Under the pieces are notes generated by a model. It made no database searches. It was not told where the DNA came from and worked only from the letters and a program-made list of their open reading frames with translations. DNA of 64,000 bases. It comes from Clostridiaceae bacterium Marseille-Q3526 (GTDB lineage Bacteria > Bacillota > Clostridia > Lachnospirales > Lachnospiraceae). This document shows, one piece after another, positions 22,183 to 30,017 of the stretch. Position 1 is the stretch's first letter. Each line of letters begins with the position of its first letter. The DNA lies in the NCBI GenBank assembly GCA_018223375.1, contig JAGTTS010000004.1, forward strand, positions 262,700 to 326,699, in the 5' to 3' direction. A program made the translations under genes and the position numbers.

Positions 22183-23049
22183 ATGAGAAGAAAAAGTGAC
22201 AAATTATTTTTGACAGCGATGGCGGCGGCCGTCATGACGCTGAGTTCCCTGGGAGGAACGGCTGCTTCTTTCGCTCAGGCAGCCCAGGGCCAGGCAGGCC
22301 AGCCGGAGAAAATGGCTGCTGGACCAGCTCTGGAAAGTATGGAGAACAGCAAGGCAAAGACAGAAGCAGTGGGAGAGACAGCAGAAGGGAGAGCCTCCCA
22401 GACTTCCTATGAAGAATATCTGCCGGCACAGTTTGACATCAATACGCTGAAGGCAGCAGAGGAAACGGATCACCTGATTCTCGCGGTGGGAGACGGAGCG
22501 GATCAGAGCAGTCTGACTTTATGGTATTATGAAAGAGGGACAGACGGCCGCCTTTCAGAGGTGTTCGGAACAAGGGGAACCTGCGGCCGGGCCGGAATTA
22601 CGGCAGATAAGGTGGAAGGGGATAAGAAGACTCCTGCAGGACTTTACTCCTTTTTGATGGCTTTTGGACTGAAGGACGATCCGGGCAGCCAGATTTCCTA
22701 CCGCAAGGTGCAGGATGGGGACTGTTTTGTAGACGATGTGGGAAGCAGATACTACAATCAGTATGTAAAAGGCGGGGAGGCACAGGTGGACTGGCGTTCT
22801 GCGGAAGTGCTGAAAAATCAGGGCTCCTGCTACAATTATGCTCTGGTACTGGATTACAATAAGGACTGTGTTCCGGGAAGAGGATCCGCCATTTTCCTTC
22901 ACTGCCCCAAGGTGGTCAACGACACCTACACAGCCGGATGTATTGGAATTCCGGAGGAGCGGATGAAGACAATTCTCACCCGCGCCAAAGCAGACGCTAA
23001 AATTCTGATTGTGCCGGACAAGGACGGGCTTTCAGAGTATATAAAATAG
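22183..23049 (+). CDS. Secreted L,D-transpeptidase-like (YkuD-type) protein
   Basis: The 288-residue protein starts with a signal peptide (MRRKSDKLFLTAMAAAV and onward to about residue 35), then a low-complexity linker, then a catalytic region with FLHCPK (about 243) and TAGCIGIPEERM (about 256). This is the HxnGC arrangement of YkuD/ErfK L,D-transpeptidases, which cross-link peptidoglycan; the usual SHGC is AGC here. KTPAGLYSF matches the conserved TPxG part of the family. It would act outside the membrane on the cell wall. A bidirectional terminator follows. Confidence 0.8.
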   Translation: MRRKSDKLFLTAMAAAVMTLSSLGGTAASFAQAAQGQAGQPEKMAAGPALESMENSKAKTEAVGETAEGRASQTSYEEYLPAQFDINTLKAAEETDHLILAVGDGADQSSLTLWYYERGTDGRLSEVFGTRGTCGRAGITADKVEGDKKTPAGLYSFLMAFGLKDDPGSQISYRKVQDGDCFVDDVGSRYYNQYVKGGEAQVDWRSAEVLKNQGSCYNYALVLDYNKDCVPGRGSAIFLHCPKVVNDTYTAGCIGIPEERMKTILTRAKADAKILIVPDKDGLSEYIK

Positions 23050-23059
23050 GAAAAAACAG

Positions 23060-23104
23060 AAACCTTCCGCCAGTTCTAAGCAGAACAGAACCGGCGGAAG
23101 GTTT
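23060..23104. terminator. Bidirectional terminator between convergent genes
   Basis: AAACCTTCCGCC (23060-23071) pairs perfectly with GGCGGAAGGTTT (23093-23104). It overlaps the last codons of the leftward TatD gene and also ends the rightward transpeptidase gene. Confidence 0.85.
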
Positions 23105-23828
23105 CTTCCATTTTGACGGCCAGAGATTCAGGAGAAATTCCTCTTAGAGAAGCGATGGTATCAATGCTGTGATTTAATACAGCTTTGATGTCATTCCAGG
23201 GAGGAAGCGGCCTTTTGCAGAAGGAGGCCTGTTCATAGGCCCACTTCACGGCAGAACAGCCGTCCGTTTCCACTAAGAGTCTGTTTTCCGGCGCCAGGAC
23301 GGCAGCCTTCTGGACCGCAGGCTGATAGAAAACGTCAGGGCCTATGGTGAAATAGCAGTCCAGATCCAGAAAATCGGAAAGCCCTTCCCCGCCGGAATAC
23401 CAGTGAACCAGGTAGGTGTTTGGATATGCCCTGATCAGGCGGGCAATCTGTTTTTCCTGCCCCTTGGTGTGCAGGATCACCGGTTTTTTCATGGCAGAGG
23501 CAAGCTCCAGCTGAGCGCAGAAAGCCTTTTCCTGAACGGAGAGAGGGACGCTGCACCAGACGCTGTCCAGTCCGATTTCACCGATGACAGAGGCCTTTAA
23601 AAGCCACGGCTCCATGGCCAGGAAGGATATCTGATCCGCCTTCCAGGGGTGGAGTCCAAAGGCTGGACGGATGACAGAGGAGAGGGAGGGATCGGCTGCC
23701 AGCTCTTCCAGCTGCTTTGCTTCCTCCGGATCGGTGGCGCAGATGAGGGAGAGAATGTTCTGTTTTTTTCTGAGTGTCAGTTCTTCGGTAGTCCCGATGT
23801 GGGCGTGGGCATCGTAAAGCGCAGTCAA
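23076..23828 (-). CDS. TatD-family metal-dependent hydrolase
   Basis: The 250-residue TIM-barrel amidohydrolase has DAHAHIG near the N-terminus (first two metal ligands), GEIGLD (metal-bridging Glu), ILHTKG, LVHWYSGG and VETDGCS, the ordered ligands of TatD DNases. TatD enzymes act as 3'-5' exonucleases or hydrolases. It overlaps the ABC ATPase gene by 4 bp and so is the last gene of the TPP-controlled operon; its role in thiamine supply is unclear. The protein is slightly short for the family. Confidence 0.85.
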   Translation of the reverse strand: MTALYDAHAHIGTTEELTLRKKQNILSLICATDPEEAKQLEELAADPSLSSVIRPAFGLHPWKADQISFLAMEPWLLKASVIGEIGLDSVWCSVPLSVQEKAFCAQLELASAMKKPVILHTKGQEKQIARLIRAYPNTYLVHWYSGGEGLSDFLDLDCYFTIGPDVFYQPAVQKAAVLAPENRLLVETDGCSAVKWAYEQASFCKRPLPPWNDIKAVLNHSIDTIASLRGISPESLAVKMEETFRRFCSA

Positions 23829-24571
23829 TGGATTTCCTCCCTGTGGTTTTCTACAATTTTTTCATAGATGGTCTGGCGCAGAGCTCCCTGGCTGTAGAGC
23901 CAGGAGCGGGTTCTGTTTTTTTCTGAGATGGCAGTTTCCCAGGTGATCCGGGCCGGGGAACCGTTTAAAATCAGGATTCGATCGGACAGGTAGATGGCCT
24001 CGTCCATGTCGTGGGTGACTAACAGCACCGTACGGTTCAGCCGCTCTCTCATGGACAGAAGCCAGTCCTGCATTTCCCCCCTGGTAATCACATCCAGAGC
24101 GCCGAAGGGCTCGTCCAGAAGAAGAATATCGGCATGGCACAGAGCTGTCCTGAGAAAAGCGGCCCGCTGTCTCATGCCGCCGGACAGAGCGTCAGGGTAC
24201 TTGTATTCGTAGCCTGACAGGCCGAAGGCGGGAAAATGCTTCAGAGCCTCCTCCCGCGCTTCTTTCAGGGAGCCGTGGATCCGGCCGTAGAGACAGACAT
24301 TGTCCAGAATATTTTTCCAGGGAAAGAGGAGATCATTCTGGGGCATGTAGGCAAAATGTTCAGCCGGATGGGAGATTTCTCTTCCGTTTGCCAGAAGAGA
24401 GCCGGATTCCTTTTTAAGGACTCCGGTTAAGAGCTTTAAAATCGTAGATTTTCCGCAGCCGGAGGGCCCCAGGATGCTGACAAACTCTCCTTCCCTGACG
24501 GAGAGGGAAAGCTGGTCCAGCACTGGCTTGTCCTCATAGGAAAAGCTTAAATCAGAGATTTCTAATTTCAT
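23825..24571 (-). CDS. thiZ: ABC transporter ATPase, thiamine-precursor uptake
   Basis: The 248-residue ATPase of the SsuB/TauB/ThiZ group has Walker A GPSGCGKST (about residue 36), Q-loop YMPQNDLLFPW, signature LSGGMRQR and Walker B ILLLDEPFGALD, followed by the switch histidine in VTHDMDEA. It powers the permease at 25718. The operon begins with a TPP riboswitch, so the cargo is probably HMP or another thiamine precursor. The spacing to the substrate-binding protein gene is 17 bp. Confidence 0.88.
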   Translation of the reverse strand: MKLEISDLSFSYEDKPVLDQLSLSVREGEFVSILGPSGCGKSTILKLLTGVLKKESGSLLANGREISHPAEHFAYMPQNDLLFPWKNILDNVCLYGRIHGSLKEAREEALKHFPAFGLSGYEYKYPDALSGGMRQRAAFLRTALCHADILLLDEPFGALDVITRGEMQDWLLSMRERLNRTVLLVTHDMDEAIYLSDRILILNGSPARITWETAISEKNRTRSWLYSQGALRQTIYEKIVENHREEIH

Positions 24572-24588
24572 GGCGTTCCCTTTCCAGG

Positions 24589-25677
24589 CTATTTGCCTGC
24601 GCCAGGCAGAAATTCATTGGTATAGCAGTCAGAGGCCGGGATAGTCCTGTCAATGACTCCGTATTCTGCCATAAAATCGGTGTAGTTATCCCAGGTTTCA
24701 TCGGTCATCATTCCCCACACGTCTGTGTCCTCCATATATTTGCCTGCCAGGAACTCCTGAGATTTTGTGAGCATTTCCAGGGAGTAGTCAGGCGCGTACT
24801 TGTGGAGGATTTCAGCGCTCTCCTCTGAATGGCTGATAGCGTACTGATAGCCTTTTTCCGTGGCCTTTAAGAATTTTTTTACCATTTCCGGGCGCTGCTC
24901 TAAGGTGTCGTTTCCGGCAATGATGACAGGCGTGTAGTAGTCCAGACGGTCGTCCAGCTCTCTCACAGGCATGTAGTTGATGGGGAAGTGGTTCATCTCG
25001 CAGGTAATATTGTCCCAGCCCTCGAAAAACCACATGATGTCAGCCTGATTTTCCAGGGCCGCGAAGCCGGATCCGTCGGAAACCACCATATTTAATTTAG
25101 AAAAGTCTGCGCCTGCCTGGGTCATCACTGCTTCCAGCACAGCTGCCTCGCCTGGGCCGCCCCAGCCTGCGTAGGTTTTACCCTCGAAATCTTTGGGAGA
25201 GGTAATATTTTTATCAGCTGCGGTAACAAAGCCGGAGGTGTTGTGCTGAATCAGGGCTGCCACAGCTTTGATGGGAAGGGGCTCCTCGGAAGTCAGGGCA
25301 ATGGTGACGTCCTCCTGATAACTGATCCCAAAGTCGCCTTTTCCTACGGCTACGAGAGTAGCGGTAGCTCCTTCGGTAGGCTCCACAATCTTGACGTTCA
25401 GGCCTTCCTCTTCATAGTAGCCCAGATCCAGGGCCGCGTACATGCCGGTGTGGTTCGTATTTGCCACATAGTCCAGGATGACAGTTACGTCCTCCAGATT
25501 TTCTTTGGAGGAAGCGGCCTGGGACGACTCCGTCAGGGAAACGTCTGCGCCGGCTTTTTCTGTCTCCGCCTGGGAAACAGCCGCGCCGGACTGGGAAGTT
25601 TTGGAACCGGAGCAGGCGGTGAGAGAGAGGACGGCGATAGCCGCCAGACAGAGAGCTTTTAAATGTTTCTTTTTCAT
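24589..25677 (-). CDS. thiY: Substrate-binding lipoprotein, NMT1/THI5-like
   Basis: The 362-residue protein has a lipoprotein signal with lipobox LTAC (Cys22), a serine-rich linker and then an NMT1/THI5-type periplasmic-binding fold (VILDYVANTNHTGMYAALDLGYYEEEG is the hallmark start, read in parts). IMWFFEGWDN and GKTYAGWGGPGEAA line the likely ligand cleft. Proteins of this type bind formyl-aminopyrimidine or HMP, and the TPP riboswitch in front of the operon supports that. It is anchored outside the membrane and hands substrate to the ThiX-like permease. Confidence 0.88.
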   Translation of the reverse strand: MKKKHLKALCLAAIAVLSLTACSGSKTSQSGAAVSQAETEKAGADVSLTESSQAASSKENLEDVTVILDYVANTNHTGMYAALDLGYYEEEGLNVKIVEPTEGATATLVAVGKGDFGISYQEDVTIALTSEEPLPIKAVAALIQHNTSGFVTAADKNITSPKDFEGKTYAGWGGPGEAAVLEAVMTQAGADFSKLNMVVSDGSGFAALENQADIMWFFEGWDNITCEMNHFPINYMPVRELDDRLDYYTPVIIAGNDTLEQRPEMVKKFLKATEKGYQYAISHSEESAEILHKYAPDYSLEMLTKSQEFLAGKYMEDTDVWGMMTDETWDNYTDFMAEYGVIDRTIPASDCYTNEFLPGAGK

Positions 25678-25717
25678 GGTAAATCTCCTTATTAAAATAT
25701 TTTATATCGTTTCTGGT

Positions 25718-26497
25718 TTATGAGGCAGAGCTGCGGCTTCCGGCCTGTGCCTGACGGCGGCCGGAGGGGGATACGATCCGGTTTGCCAGCCACAGGGCCA
25801 GATTCATGCACAGGCTTAAAAAGATAATGACCAGGACGCAGGCAAACACCTTGTCCAGCATGTATCCGTTTTTAACGCGCAGCAGGTAGTAGCCCAGCCC
25901 TTTTTGAGCGCCAATCCATTCGCCCACCACAGCGCCGCTGACACTGTAGGTAGCGGCTACTTTCAGGCCGGAAATCAGGGAGGGCACAGCCGCCGGGATT
26001 TTTACCAGGCGGTAGGCAGTCCACCTGCTGGCGCCGAAAGAGCGGGCTAGATGAAGATATTCCGGCTCCAGCTGAGCCATGCCGTCTGTGAAACTGACCG
26101 CAATGGGAAAAAAACACATAAGCACTACAGTCAGAATCTTCGGAGCCAGGCCAAAGCCCAGATAAATGATCAGGATGGGAGCCAGGACAATCATGGGGAC
26201 AGTCTGGGTAACCACCAGAATCGGGTAGACTACCTGCCTGAGGGGGGCGAAGGCGTCCATAAGGATTCCCAGAACAACTGCCAGAACCAGAGAAATGCCC
26301 ATGCCCAGAAGAGCCTCAGCTACGGTGATCACGCTGTGGCTGAAAAGCGTAAGCCGATCAGAGATAAGGGCGTTTAAAACTTCCGTAGGGGAGGGGAGGA
26401 CGTAAAGGGGAATCTGGAACAGGCGCACAGCCGCTTCCCAGAAAATGAGAACTGCGGCCAGAGCAAGAACAGGCGCGGCGCGTTTGGCATATGACAT
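25718..26497 (-). CDS. thiX: ABC transporter permease, thiamine-precursor uptake
   Basis: The 259-residue integral membrane protein has about six hydrophobic segments and the EAA loop signature between about residues 150 and 185 (LHLARSFGASRWTAYRLVKIP). It belongs to the BPD_transp_1 family like SsuC/TauC. It is the first gene after the TPP riboswitch and is followed by the binding protein and the ATPase, giving the usual three-part importer. Confidence 0.88.
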   Translation of the reverse strand: MSYAKRAAPVLALAAVLIFWEAAVRLFQIPLYVLPSPTEVLNALISDRLTLFSHSVITVAEALLGMGISLVLAVVLGILMDAFAPLRQVVYPILVVTQTVPMIVLAPILIIYLGFGLAPKILTVVLMCFFPIAVSFTDGMAQLEPEYLHLARSFGASRWTAYRLVKIPAAVPSLISGLKVAATYSVSGAVVGEWIGAQKGLGYYLLRVKNGYMLDKVFACVLVIIFLSLCMNLALWLANRIVSPSGRRQAQAGSRSSAS

Positions 26498-26580
26498 ATA
26501 GAAGAAGCTCCTTTCCAGCTGTCTGTTACCTTCTGATGAGAAAGGCAGACGGACAGTCTTGACACAGGAGCCGCAAAAAG

Positions 26581-26605
26581 AAACCCTGCCGGGTAATGGC
26601 AGGGT
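26581..26605 (-). terminator. Expression-platform terminator of the TPP riboswitch
   Basis: On the minus strand ACCCTGCC pairs with GGCAGGGT around ATTACCC, followed by TTTCTTTTT. It lies about 15 nt downstream of the aptamer and 84 bp upstream of the first gene, so ligand binding likely causes termination. Confidence 0.85.
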
Positions 26606-26620
26606 GAAAATACAGTGTTA

Positions 26621-26703
26621 TTTCCCTACGTTGGCATTATCCAAGTCAGGTTCTAGGTCGAAATTCGCAATTTCCTCTCAGCCTGTTTACAAGCTCCCTG
26701 TTG
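26621..26703 (-). promoter_or_regulatory. TPP riboswitch aptamer (THI element)
   Basis: Read on the minus strand the sequence has CAGGGAGC, GCTGAGAGGAAATT, GACCTAGAACCTGA and GGATAATGCCAACGTAGGGAA, the highly conserved thi-box elements in the right order. TPP binding would switch off the importer operon through the following terminator. Confidence 0.95.
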
Positions 26704-26726
26704 TATATAAATATGTAACAGGATTG

Positions 26727-26755
26727 ATTTTAACACAGGAAGGAATATTTGTAAA
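26727..26755 (-). promoter_or_regulatory. Promoter of the TPP-controlled operon
   Basis: On the minus strand TTTACA and TAAAAT are 17 bp apart, with the -10 about 24 bp ahead of the aptamer. Confidence 0.7.
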
Positions 26756-26852
26756 GAAAATTGGAGATGCCATTCATTATCAGGGGCAGCGTATGTTTTG
26801 GTAAGCGCGGGGAGGTGCTGTGAGAGAAAAAGAAGGAAAAGTCAGAAAACAC

Positions 26853-26881
26853 TTGATTTTTATTCGGAAATAAAATATAAT
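26853..26881 (+). promoter_or_regulatory. Promoter of the desulfoferrodoxin gene
   Basis: TTGATT and TATAAT are exactly 17 bp apart, about 40 bp before the start codon. Confidence 0.8.
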
Positions 26882-26921
26882 AATAACAGTTACTAAGATT
26901 GGTTCGTAAGGAGGAAATAAA

Positions 26922-27302
26922 ATGAGTCTGAAATTTTATGTTTGTCAGCATTGCGGAAATATTGTTACTTTTGTAAAGGACGCAGGGGTTCCTGTGATGT
27001 GCTGCGGCGAGAAGATGAGCGAGCTCATCCCGGGAACCAGCGACGGCGCTCATGAGAAGCACGTTCCTGTCGTAGAGGCAGAGGGAAAGAAGATTACGGT
27101 GAAGGTAGGAGAGGCAGAGCATCCGATGTTAGAGGCTCACTGGATCCAGTGGATTGCCCTGGAGACTAAGAAGGGCAGCCAGATCAAGTATCTGAACCCA
27201 GGCGAGAAGCCGGAGGCTCAGTTTATTCTCAGCGAGGACGACGAGGCAGTGGCAGCTTACGAATACTGCAACCTTCACGGACTCTGGAAGAAGGAGATCT
27301 AA
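26922..27302 (+). CDS. dfx: Desulfoferrodoxin / superoxide reductase
   Basis: The 126-residue protein reduces superoxide to hydrogen peroxide in the cytoplasm of anaerobes. The N-terminal rubredoxin-like centre I has CQHCG and VMCCGE (four Cys for iron). Centre II, which reacts with superoxide, has EKHVPV, HPMLEAHWIQWI and CNLHGLW (four His and one Cys). Length and motif order match two-iron desulfoferrodoxins. It has its own promoter and an AAGGAGG ribosome site, and is followed by a strong bidirectional terminator. Confidence 0.96.
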   Translation: MSLKFYVCQHCGNIVTFVKDAGVPVMCCGEKMSELIPGTSDGAHEKHVPVVEAEGKKITVKVGEAEHPMLEAHWIQWIALETKKGSQIKYLNPGEKPEAQFILSEDDEAVAAYEYCNLHGLWKKEI

Positions 27303-27340
27303 AATAAAAACGGCGTTCAGCGGTTTTCTTTGACAAAAGA

Positions 27341-27392
27341 GGGAGGAAGCGTTTTCCACTGCCTTTGGCGGAGCAGGAAAATGCTTCCTCCC
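27341..27392. terminator. Strong bidirectional terminator
   Basis: GGGAGGAAGCGTTTTCC pairs with GGAAAATGCTTCCTCCC with one mismatch, between the convergent dfx gene and the leftward gene at 27402; A and T runs flank both sides. Confidence 0.85.
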
Positions 27393-27401
27393 TTTCTGCG
27401 T

Positions 27402-27680
27402 TTATTTTTTCTTCCCTCCCAGTTTTTTAGAGAGAGTTCTGAGCATTTCTACCCGCTTTTTCTCAGCGGGACTCATTTTTGCCGTCATAATGGATACCAG
27501 AAGATCTGTTTCCGAGTCTGTAAACTGAAACTGGCCGGAACCGGCGGCCATGCTCATAAATAGGGGCATCAGCTTGTCTTTAGGAGTCTGTTCTACCGTT
27601 TCCGCCAGCTTTGTCAAATAGTTTAACTTTTCCTGATTCATGGTTTTTAATCTTGGATCCTGTTTCCAGGCTGCGTTCAT
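27402..27680 (-). CDS. Unknown small basic protein (92 aa)
   Basis: The 92-residue helical protein has KTMNQEKLNYLTKLAETVEQ near the N-terminus and a lysine-rich end (LGGKKK). It follows the gene at 27700 by 19 bp in the same direction with GGAAAGGATGG as ribosome site, so both are probably one transcript. The two proteins look related in layout: both carry a helix followed by (M/L)L(Q/R)T. No function is recognised. Confidence 0.65.
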   Translation of the reverse strand: MNAAWKQDPRLKTMNQEKLNYLTKLAETVEQTPKDKLMPLFMSMAAGSGQFQFTDSETDLLVSIMTAKMSPAEKKRVEMLRTLSKKLGGKKK

Positions 27681-27699
27681 ATCGATCCATCCTTTCCTT

Positions 27700-28245
27700 T
27701 TATATGCCCTGCATGGTCTGCATGAGAAGCTGGGCCGTTTCCAGCTTTGACTGCTGCTCTGGGGGCAGCATGTTTTTCAGATGCTCAATGGAAAAATGCG
27801 GTCCGCCTCTGAGGGGACGGCTGGAGGAGCCGCGCCCGTCTTCCTCATCCCCGCATACGCTGCTTTTTTCGGCTTCTGCCGCGCCTGCGGGACCGTCCTC
27901 CGCAGATGCTCGGTAGGACTGGTAAATCCGGGAGCCTTGGAGAAAATTTACAATCAGATCAATAAATTCCTGCTCCTCGGACGTTCCGTAGGGCTTCATG
28001 GCGTTTAACATATCGAGCGGTGAATCGGAGGCGTTTTCCTCCAGAGAGCAGATACCTACCATGCCGTCCTCCTTCTGCTCAAAAAGCTTCATGGTGCGGT
28101 TCAGCTCACTGAGCTTTACGATCATGGAAAAAAAGCGCTGCTCCGGCACATGTATGTAGGGAAGGGCGGCTTTGATCATCTGCAGGTGGGGGGAGGCGGT
28201 CAGATAATCTAAATCCGTCATTTTTAAATCAGATTCCGTTTTCAT
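27700..28245 (-). CDS. Unknown helical protein (181 aa)
   Basis: The 181-residue protein starts at 28245, where a GAGGTT site lies seven bases ahead; the longer frame has no better start. It has a helical first part (SPHLQMIKAALPYIHVPEQR), a low-complexity acidic middle (about 115-145) and a helical end (LETAQLLMQTMQGI). Together with the 92-residue neighbour it resembles small Lachnospiraceae protein pairs of unknown role. Confidence 0.65.
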   Translation of the reverse strand: MKTESDLKMTDLDYLTASPHLQMIKAALPYIHVPEQRFFSMIVKLSELNRTMKLFEQKEDGMVGICSLEENASDSPLDMLNAMKPYGTSEEQEFIDLIVNFLQGSRIYQSYRASAEDGPAGAAEAEKSSVCGDEEDGRGSSSRPLRGGPHFSIEHLKNMLPPEQQSKLETAQLLMQTMQGI

Positions 28246-28401
28246 GGAAATAACCTCTTTTTGGGAATTCTTTTTTAACCCAATATATGCAAAGCTGCCT
28301 GAAAACATGATACAGGGAAGAAAGCTGCCTCGTCCGCAGCGCGAAGACGTCACAGCCTGTTTTGGAAAAGCATATAATAAAGCAGATGGGAGGTAAAAAC
28401 A

Positions 28402-28545
28402 GTGGGAATCCGTTTAATTATAGAAGGAAACACAGCGTATGAAATTGACGAAGACTGTCTGGCAGCCAGACAGGAAATCTGGGACAGCGATTCTGAGGAA
28501 AAGCCCCGGGAAAATCAGGAGGAACGCCGCCGCGCAAAAAATTAG
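28402..28545 (+). CDS. Unknown small acidic protein (47 aa)
   Basis: GTG 28402 follows GGGAGG at about nine bases and opens a 47-residue frame, beginning VGIRLIIEGNTAYEIDEDCL and ending in a basic tail. Similar short proteins of about 50 residues are common in Lachnospiraceae, but no function is known to me. Confidence 0.5.
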   Translation: MGIRLIIEGNTAYEIDEDCLAARQEIWDSDSEEKPRENQEERRRAKN

Positions 28546-28573
28546 ATCAAACCGCTCCCCTATTTTTCTGATT

Positions 28574-28602
28574 GTCCTGACAGAGGATTTATGATAAAAT
28601 TT
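28574..28602 (+). promoter_or_regulatory. Promoter of the molybdenum hydroxylase operon
   Basis: TTGTCC and TAAAAT are 17 bp apart, giving a leader of about 120 nt before the first gene. Confidence 0.6.
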
Positions 28603-28666
28603 AAGAAAGAGTTAAGAGTAGAAGAAGAATTTCAACTGACTGAAAAATAAGAAACAGACGCGGCGC

Positions 28667-28707
28667 AGAAGCCCGGAGGCCGGACAAGGCTCCGGGCTTC
28701 TGTCCGG
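28667..28707 (+). promoter_or_regulatory. Strong leader hairpin with alternative pairing
   Basis: AGAAGCCCGGAG (28667-28678) pairs perfectly with CTCCGGGCTTCT (28690-28701). A competing pairing, CCGGACA (28680-28686) with TGTCCGG (28701-28707), is exclusive with it. No T run follows, and the AAAGGAGG ribosome site begins 6 bp later, so control of translation is more likely than termination. Confidence 0.55.
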
Positions 28708-28728
28708 ATGATAAAAGGAGGGGATCCT

Positions 28729-29535
28729 GTGATTCATTACAACCACTTTATTATGGCAGAGAGTCTGGACGAGGCCTATGAGCTGAACCGGAAAAAGTCG
28801 GCTGTGATCTGCGGCGGCTTCTGCTGGCTGAGACTTCAGAACCGCACAGTTCAGACGATGATTGATTTAAGCGGTCTGGGGCTTGACCAGATTGAGGAGA
28901 CGGAGGAAGGATTCGAGATAGGATCCATGGTCTCCCTGAGAAAGCTGGAAACTCACAAGAGCTTTCAGGCATGGACAAGGGGGGCGGGAGCTGACAGCCT
29001 GCGGCACATCGTGGGAACACAGTTTAGAAACTGCGCTACCGTAGGGGGCAGCATCTACGGCCGCTTTGGTTTTTCAGACGTGCTGACGCTGTTTCTGGCT
29101 CTGGACGCCCAGGTAAAGCTGTTTAAGGGAGGCGTGCTTCCTCTCAGAGAGTTTTTAGACCGGGAGGAGGACGGAGATATTCTGCTTTCTGTTCTGGTGA
29201 AAAAGGGACAGGCTTTTGCCGCCTATGAGAGTATGAGGAACGAGGCGGTGGACTTCCCGGTGCTGACGGCGGCAGTCTGTCTGAGAGACGGCCAGTTTAC
29301 CGTTTCCGTGGGGGCCAGACCAGGAAAGGCAAGAGCATATTCAGTTCCTGAGACGGAACTTTCAGGGGAAGCGGATCAGAGGGACGAGGCAGTGAAGGCG
29401 CTGACAGAGAAATTTACATATGGAACGAATATGAGAGCTTCCGCCGAGTACAGAAAATATCTGGCAGGCGTTCTGGTTTCCAGATGCCTGAACCGGATCG
29501 AAGCAGACAGGAAGGAGGAAACGTCATGGAATTAA
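28729..29535 (+). CDS. Molybdenum hydroxylase, FAD-binding subunit
   Basis: The 268-residue protein matches the FAD-binding (CoxM/XdhB-like) subunit of the xanthine dehydrogenase family. It has a Rossmann-like PCMH start with VICGGFCWLRL, ATVGGSIYG (flavin contacts) and a C-terminal CO-dehydrogenase flavoprotein domain. GTG 28729 is preferred because AAAGGAGG lies just ahead; the ATG at 28708 would place the ribosome site inside the gene. It passes electrons between the iron-sulphur subunit and the outside acceptor. It overlaps the next gene by 10 bp. Confidence 0.88.
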   Translation: MIHYNHFIMAESLDEAYELNRKKSAVICGGFCWLRLQNRTVQTMIDLSGLGLDQIEETEEGFEIGSMVSLRKLETHKSFQAWTRGAGADSLRHIVGTQFRNCATVGGSIYGRFGFSDVLTLFLALDAQVKLFKGGVLPLREFLDREEDGDILLSVLVKKGQAFAAYESMRNEAVDFPVLTAAVCLRDGQFTVSVGARPGKARAYSVPETELSGEADQRDEAVKALTEKFTYGTNMRASAEYRKYLAGVLVSRCLNRIEADRKEETSWN

Positions 29536-30017
29536 AATGCATCATTAACGGATGTCCGGTGGCAGCCGACGTGGCGGCGGATCTGTCTCTTCTTCAGTTT
29601 CTCAGAGCGCAGGGATACAAAAGCGTCAAATGCGGCTGCGAGACGACAAACTGCGGCCTCTGTACAGTCTGGCTGGACAGCACTCCGGTGCTTTCCTGCG
29701 CTGTGCCGGCCATGCGGACTCAGGGACGCCAGGTGACGACGCTGGAGGGGCTTAAAGAAGAGGCGGAAGAATTCGGCCGCTTTCTGGGAGAGCAGGGAGC
29801 CGAACAGTGCGGTTTCTGCTCGCCGGGATTTATCATGAACGTGCTGGCTATGGAGAGAGAATTTGATACGATTCCTTCTTCTGATGAAATACGGGAATAT
29901 CTGTCCGGAAATCTCTGCCGCTGCACTGGCTATGCGGGCCAGATGCGGGCGATCAGAAACTGGCTGGAATACAGAAAAACAAAGAAAGGGGGAGATGCTT
30001 CATGCAGAAAACAGTAG
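29526..30017 (+). CDS. Molybdenum hydroxylase, [2Fe-2S] subunit
   Basis: The 163-residue protein has two [2Fe-2S] domains: the plant-ferredoxin-type cluster (KCGCETTNCGLCTVWL, about residues 38-53) and the four-helix second cluster (QCGFCSPGFIM and NLCRCTGY). This is the CoxS/XdhC small subunit that relays electrons from the molybdenum centre to FAD. ATG 29526 follows AGGAGG. It overlaps the large subunit gene by 16 bp, as is usual for translationally coupled subunits. Confidence 0.93.
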   Translation: MELKCIINGCPVAADVAADLSLLQFLRAQGYKSVKCGCETTNCGLCTVWLDSTPVLSCAVPAMRTQGRQVTTLEGLKEEAEEFGRFLGEQGAEQCGFCSPGFIMNVLAMEREFDTIPSSDEIREYLSGNLCRCTGYAGQMRAIRNWLEYRKTKKGGDASCRKQ

